Below are positions 59,111-64,000 of a stretch of DNA of 64,000 nt, piece by piece; positions within the stretch are counted from its first letter, which is position 1; every line of letters starts with the position of its first letter. This stretch comes from Methanobrevibacter cuticularis. GTDB lineage: Archaea; Methanobacteriota; Methanobacteria; Methanobacteriales; Methanobacteriaceae. The notes beneath the pieces were generated by a model that ran no database searches, had not been told where the DNA came from, and saw only the letters and a program-made list of their open reading frames with translations. A program made the position numbers and the translations under genes. The stretch spans positions 1 through 64,000 of the forward strand of contig NZ_LWMW01000087.1 of NCBI RefSeq assembly GCF_001639285.1, read 5' to 3'.

Positions 59111-62100
59111 ATGATAATGAAAAATAAAAATACAATAACTAATAAGTTTGAAACGAATAACTATTTTCCTAGTGGAACTCGTTTAAAGAATGTGGTACTT
59201 GTAACCTTCTTGTTTTTGTGTTTTTTTGCACTATTGTCTGGTGCTAGTGCTGCTAACTTTAATAGTTCTTCTACTAATCAGGAAGTCCAGGATTTCCTCA
59301 GTGATACATCTGCGGGCGACAATGAGGTTGTTTTTGAGGAAGGAGATTATAACCAATTCACTGGTTTAACTGTTTCAAGAAGTGTTAATATTTCATCCAT
59401 TGGTCAAGTGAATATAGTAGGTACTACTGGTACACTATTTACTATCACTTCACCGAACGTGAAAATAGTTAAATTGAATATTAGTGGATATACAACAGCT
59501 ATTAATTCAAACACAGGTAATCTATCAGTTATTGGTTGTAATATGAGTACAGCTAGTAGTAGTGTCTCTTTGTCTGGTAACTCTTTAACTGATGTATTAC
59601 TGGAAAATAATACTATAATTTCTTCTGTAACTGGCACCTCTGGTGCTGTAAATGTAGGTGCTACAGCTGGTTCAGTTGTTAACATTACAATTAAAGGTAA
59701 TAATATTACAGGTAACAGTTCATCTCAAGGAGTAGGTGTGCGTTTCAGCGTTTCTAGTTGTAATAACACTCTAATTTCCGAAAACAACAACATCACAATA
59801 GGATCAGGTCGTGGTTTTTATTTGACTCTTACCAATAGTAACAACACCATAACTATCAGCAACAACAACATCACAGGAGTAGGAAACAGTGCTGTTGCTC
59901 TGTCTGCAGCAACTAGTAACAACACCATAATCATCAATAACAACAACATCACATCAGCAGTCTCATACGTTGTTACTCTGTCTGCAGCAACCAGTAACAA
60001 CAACATAACCATCAGCAACAACAACATCACATCAACATCAACAGGAGCAAATTCGGCGGGTGTTAATCTGGATGTAGCAACTAGTAACAACACCATAACT
60101 ATTAACAACAATAACATCACAGCAACATCAACAGGAGCAAGTTCGCAGAGTGTTAGGTTGGCTGCAACCAATAGTGACAACACCATAACTATCAGCAACA
60201 ATAATATCACAGCAGCATCACAGGGTAGTTATCTGAATGTAGAAACCAGTAACAACACCATGACAATCAATAACAACACCATCACAGGAGCATCTGGATA
60301 CGGTGTTGCTCTGTTTGCAGAAGCCAATAGTAACAACAACATAACCATCAATAACAACAACATCACAGGAAAATCCTCATACGGTATTTCTCTGACTGCA
60401 ACCAATAGTAACAACAACATAACCATCACCAACAATAACATTACAGGCACCTCAGGAGCATCTGGATACGGTGTTGCTCTGTCTGTAACAACCAGTAACA
60501 ACAACATAACCATCGCCGACAACAACATCACAGGAAAAACCTCATACGGTGTTCAGTTGTCTGCAGCAACCAGTAACAACACCATAATCGTCAATAACAA
60601 CAACATCACAGGAGCATCTGGATATGGGGTTCTTCTGATTGCATACACCAGTAACAATACTATCAGTTTCATTGATAACATTATTAGGGGTACGAATTAT
60701 GGTATGTATGTTAACTGCAATAATAATCCAAGTTTTAGTGGTTTGTCTGTAGTGAATAACACTTTGAATGCTAGTAACTCTAATGGTATTGGTATTGGGT
60801 TTGTTAATCTTAATCCCTCTGATTTAAGTGATATCTTAGTTTCTGGTAACAACATTTTTGCTGGAACAACTCTTGGTACTGGTATTAATTTTGATACTGG
60901 TCTTAATTCTGTAAATAATGTTACTATTAATTATAATCGTGTTTTATCTGGCACTGGTTTAAATATTCCATCTATGGCTAGTGGTATAGATGCGAGCCTT
61001 AATTGGTGGGGAATTAACAATATAACTGGTAAAATTGTGGGTATTAATACTAGTAATCATTATATTTTGAATATTACTAACTCTAGTAGTTTGAATGATG
61101 TTCATGTTGGTGATAATGTTAGTTTTTCTCTGTTAGTCTTGAATGATACTTTGAATAATACTGGTGTTGGTAATTTACCTGATTTTGTTATTAATGGTAA
61201 CTTTAGTGGTGTAGCTTATAATTCCAGTCGTAATAGTAATTTTACTTATCTGTGTCCTGTTTCATCTTTAGGAATTCAGACTGTAAATGCTTCTTTAGAT
61301 GGACAATATGTGAATATAACTTTTTACGCGATAAAAAATTCTACGAATTCTACTATTGTTATTAGTCCTAATCCTGCTCAAATTGGTGAAAATGTCACTG
61401 TTAGTGGTGTTTTAGCTAATCATACAGGTATTGATTTTGTTAATGTTACTGTTGATGGTACGCTATTTAATGTGACTGTTGATGGTTCTGGTTATTGGGA
61501 GTTAAATTACACTACTAATCGTAGTGGTACTTTAGATATTGTTGTTAGTTTTTCCGGTAATGATAATTATACAAGCTTTAGTAATGGTAGTATCTTTAAT
61601 GTTACAAAGGCTAATGTAACTATAAACATTAACTTACCGAATAATGCTACTTATGGAGGAAATTCTACTATAAACGGCAATATAACTTCTAATGGTAACT
61701 TAATAAATGGAACATATAATATCGAAGTAGTTATCGGTGATGTAGTTTACAATGTGACTGTTATTGATGGTGTTTGGAGTTTAATAATACCTAATACAAG
61801 TGCAGGAATAGCTAATGTTGATATATTTTTCTCTGGAAACAGTAATTACAATGATGCAGCAATAGCTGCTAATTATACTGTTGCTGCGAAGAATCTTGGA
61901 ACTAAAATCACAATAACTTCAACAAGAAACGGTAATAAAATTACCTATAAAATCACACTCAAAGACAGTGAAGGAAATATATTAGGTAATCAAACTATTA
62001 GTTTAGCTATTGCAGGTAAAAATGTGAATGTTAGGACAAATAGTCAAGGGATTGCACAGTACACATACACAGCAACTAAAGCAGGAAAATACTACGCAAA

Positions 62101-62473
62101 CGCAACATACAACGGACTAAACACTGAAAACATCATCTATGGCTCTTCCAGTGCAAAATCCAACAGTATATCAATCACAAAAACAAGTATAAAAATCTAC
62201 CTCATCAAAGTAAGTGCTAAAACCGTAAAATATCATGGAAAAAGATACAGAGTCTATTATAAAACTTATTATCTTAAAAATTATGGTATTTTAACAGGTT
62301 CTAAACTATTCCAGAAATCTTTAAAAGGTTTCACACTAAGCAAAATCAGCAAAACAAGCAACATAAAAACAAACTACAACAAAACCAAAAAAATCCTAAA
62401 AACTACCGTCAAAAACCTCGCACATGCAAAAATAGCCAAAATCAAAATAAAATTCTACAAAAGAATCGCATAA
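59111..62473 (+). CDS. Adhesin-like surface protein, complete
   Basis: 1120 residues. A perfect GGAGGTGA site lies 6 nt before ATG 59111. Signal peptide: basic start, then NVVLVTFLFLCFFALLSGAS and AA at about 48. A long Asn-rich beta-helix array (about 59780-60660) has NNNITG units. Two Ig-like domains follow (one with PAQIGENVTVSG), then a beta domain (SEGNILGNQTISLAIAGKNV). The last 110 residues are very basic with Tyr and Lys (VKYHGKRYRVYYKTYYLKNY). Unlike its paralog at the left edge it has no membrane anchor, so it is probably held by the basic domain on the cell wall or is secreted. Confidence 0.9.
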   Translation: MIMKNKNTITNKFETNNYFPSGTRLKNVVLVTFLFLCFFALLSGASAANFNSSSTNQEVQDFLSDTSAGDNEVVFEEGDYNQFTGLTVSRSVNISSIGQVNIVGTTGTLFTITSPNVKIVKLNISGYTTAINSNTGNLSVIGCNMSTASSSVSLSGNSLTDVLLENNTIISSVTGTSGAVNVGATAGSVVNITIKGNNITGNSSSQGVGVRFSVSSCNNTLISENNNITIGSGRGFYLTLTNSNNTITISNNNITGVGNSAVALSAATSNNTIIINNNNITSAVSYVVTLSAATSNNNITISNNNITSTSTGANSAGVNLDVATSNNTITINNNNITATSTGASSQSVRLAATNSDNTITISNNNITAASQGSYLNVETSNNTMTINNNTITGASGYGVALFAEANSNNNITINNNNITGKSSYGISLTATNSNNNITITNNNITGTSGASGYGVALSVTTSNNNITIADNNITGKTSYGVQLSAATSNNTIIVNNNNITGASGYGVLLIAYTSNNTISFIDNIIRGTNYGMYVNCNNNPSFSGLSVVNNTLNASNSNGIGIGFVNLNPSDLSDILVSGNNIFAGTTLGTGINFDTGLNSVNNVTINYNRVLSGTGLNIPSMASGIDASLNWWGINNITGKIVGINTSNHYILNITNSSSLNDVHVGDNVSFSLLVLNDTLNNTGVGNLPDFVINGNFSGVAYNSSRNSNFTYLCPVSSLGIQTVNASLDGQYVNITFYAIKNSTNSTIVISPNPAQIGENVTVSGVLANHTGIDFVNVTVDGTLFNVTVDGSGYWELNYTTNRSGTLDIVVSFSGNDNYTSFSNGSIFNVTKANVTININLPNNATYGGNSTINGNITSNGNLINGTYNIEVVIGDVVYNVTVIDGVWSLIIPNTSAGIANVDIFFSGNSNYNDAAIAANYTVAAKNLGTKITITSTRNGNKITYKITLKDSEGNILGNQTISLAIAGKNVNVRTNSQGIAQYTYTATKAGKYYANATYNGLNTENIIYGSSSAKSNSISITKTSIKIYLIKVSAKTVKYHGKRYRVYYKTYYLKNYGILTGSKLFQKSLKGFTLSKISKTSNIKTNYNKTKKILKTTVKNLAHAKIAKIKIKFYKRIA

Positions 62474-62529
62474 AAAAAACCTTTAGCCAATATAAAAGCT
62501 AAAAAAAAACCAAAAAAAATTTAAAAAAG

Positions 62530-62576
62530 GAGAGGATAAATTAATTTTTTTCCATTATTCTCTCTTACTTTTTTTT
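62530..62576 (+). terminator. Terminator after the adhesin gene
   Basis: Inverted repeat GAGAGGATAA / TTATTCTCTC, 9 of 10 pairs, with a 15-nt T-rich loop and a T-run directly after. Confidence 0.55.
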
Positions 62577-63581
62577 GTTAAATTGGACAAGAATTTTTTT
62601 TTTTTGAAGGTTGTGATTTCTTTTTTTTAGAATATTATGATGTTTTTTTGGTGATATATTTGTATATTTCTTTGTATATTGTTGATATAAGGTTGATGTC
62701 ATTTTGAATTTTTCTATAATCTTCTGGTTTCGACTTGTTTATATTTTTTGTCATGTTTTATGGGTAAAAGGTATTTCAACTATTATTTTTTTCTTTATAA
62801 GTTTCTTTATTTTCTTTTTTTCTCTATGTTGTATTGAAATTTTGATTTGATAAGCTTTTTTTTCAATGTTTACACTTTAATTGACATTAATAGATTTAAT
62901 TTGTTTCCATATCAGTATTTTTCCTGTAAATTTAGAAGTAATTTCATCAAAAGATGCATGATTCACTAAATTTTTCATGAAACAGCAAGGATAGTTTTTA
63001 TTGGGATCAAATCTAAAAAATCAGTAGGAATTAGAAAAGTTTGATCAATCTTGTCTTATGTAAACCATAATCTTATCATTGAAAAATTTATTTTAGCTAT
63101 ATAAATAATTTATCAAAAATAATATCTAAATTTAAGGATTTTAAACAATAAAAATATTAAAATAATTGTTTCCTAACTTTTAGATCATAAAACATGTGAA
63201 ATAGCATATTTTCTTTTTTTAGAGGGTGAAAATAATGAATTATAGTATCATGACAATTTAAATATTAATTTATTTATATTTCTCAACAAAATTATTAAAA
63301 AGTATTTTATCTTCTTAATTCAATCTTAAACCTTTTATTTAATCTTACTCTATAAAATCTATATTAATAAAATTATAGAAAAAATTAAATTGTCTTAACA
63401 ATAGTATCTATATTGAAAAGTTTAAAAATAAATCATGAAAACAAAATTATAACACCCAAAATATAATCTCTACAGAGCTATTATTTTAAAGAATTAATTA
63501 TTAAAAAATAATTATTAAAAAATATTGATATAAATCGTAAATATGTGTATTAATATAAAAATAAAAGAGATAATGATTTTT
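62577..63581. other. Long intergenic region
   Basis: About 1 kb of AT-rich DNA. Short frames only. A possible remnant near 62895-63060 has no recognisable protein match. I see no tRNA, repeat array or strong hairpin. Confidence 0.45.
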
Positions 63582-63818
63582 TTAAAGAAGTTCCTCTTTT
63601 TCCTCTTTTTCTAGACTTGCCCAAGTATTGGAATCACATGTAGGGCAAGGTGGAAGTGCTGGAGATCCATTCTCAATTATCATCTCTTCACTAAAATAAT
63701 CACATGGAGAGCGAATTGAAAACACTCTGGATTCTTCATCGATCACTATTTCTTCACCACAATAATCACATTTATAACTTCCATAACCTGGTTCATCACT
63801 ATATGCATAGTTTTCCAT
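63582..63818 (-). CDS. Small zinc-ribbon-like protein
   Basis: 78 residues from ATG 63818, with AGGTGT before it; the GTG at 63827 lies within that site. MENYAYSDEPGYGSYKCDYC, then RSPCDYFSEEMI and LPPCPTCDSNTW give two CxxC pairs and an extra Cys, consistent with a zinc ribbon. It is similar in style to small YjdM/zinc-ribbon proteins, but I recognise no family. Single gene at the right edge; 63828-64000 is AT-rich with one AATAGCTATT. Confidence 0.6.
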   Translation of the reverse strand: MENYAYSDEPGYGSYKCDYCGEEIVIDEESRVFSIRSPCDYFSEEMIIENGSPALPPCPTCDSNTWASLEKEEKEELL

Positions 63819-64000
63819 TTTAAACACCTCTGATCTGTTTTTTTATTTATAATAATGATTATTGGAAATATAAGCATTACATTACTATTTTATGATATTT
63901 AAATTTTCACCAAAGATGAAAACTTCCATTAATTATTGAATGTTGATATTTAAAAATAAAAATAAATAGCTATTGATTTTTATAATAAAAAATATAAATA

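Overview
The window comes from an AT-rich methanogenic archaeon, most probably a Methanobrevibacter-like member of the Methanobacteriaceae. The evidence is the formyltransferase Ftr of methanogenesis, archaeal Hjc resolvase, a HypF and LarB pair, GGTGA-type ribosome binding sites, an archaeal tRNA-Trp whose intron carries box C/D motifs, and two very large Asn/Thr-rich adhesin-like surface proteins that bracket the window.

Layout. 1-3.5 kb: 3' part of an adhesin-like gene. 3.6-4.5 kb: a MITE-like insertion and a VapBC-type toxin-antitoxin pair. 4.6-6.6 kb: an ExbB/DUF2149/DUF2162 membrane cluster. 7.0-12.3 kb: the dnaJ-dnaK-grpE chaperone genes, divergent from an ArsR-type regulator; the shared region holds a TAAC-N5-GTTA palindrome like the binding motif reported for the Archaeoglobus heat-shock regulator HSR1. 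12.4-22.8 kb: hypF, larB, a GNAT acetyltransferase, hisE, a CBS-ParB protein, gatB, a radical SAM protein and a zinc-ribbon membrane protein. 23.0-24.9 kb: tRNA genes (Asn, CAT, Glu, Leu, His, Cys, Trp) and hjc.

24.8-47.6 kb is foreign. The intact intron-containing tRNA-Trp gene lies at the left edge. A 115-bp copy of its intron plus 3' exon recurs at 43.3 kb, and a third, decayed copy lies at 47.5 kb. I read this as two integrative elements inserted one after the other into the same tRNA gene: a young element of about 18.5 kb (integrase, two winged-helix regulators, small zinc-ribbon and membrane proteins, an EF-hand surface protein, a GIY-YIG nuclease, a primase-helicase, a catalytic-core-only mini-integrase and a methyltransferase plus PD-(D/E)XK nuclease cassette), and an older element of about 4.2 kb (DUF2283/toxin-like pair, an orphan nuclease-like protein and a second mini-integrase). 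The two mini-integrases are paralogs and share the same operator-promoter architecture.

47.8-64 kb is ordinary chromosome again: an MBL-fold hydrolase, TrkA/TrkH potassium uptake, a TRAM protein, a YbhN-like membrane protein, ftr, a beta-carbonic anhydrase, the NAD(P)HX repair enzyme Nnr, several small inverted-repeat elements, a complete adhesin-like gene and a small zinc-ribbon protein.

Two patterns run across the window. Many intergenic regions carry two to eight tandem copies of 28-76 bp units. The palindrome AATAGCTATT occurs at least 12 times by my reading, against less than one expected from composition, and only once inside the foreign 23 kb.
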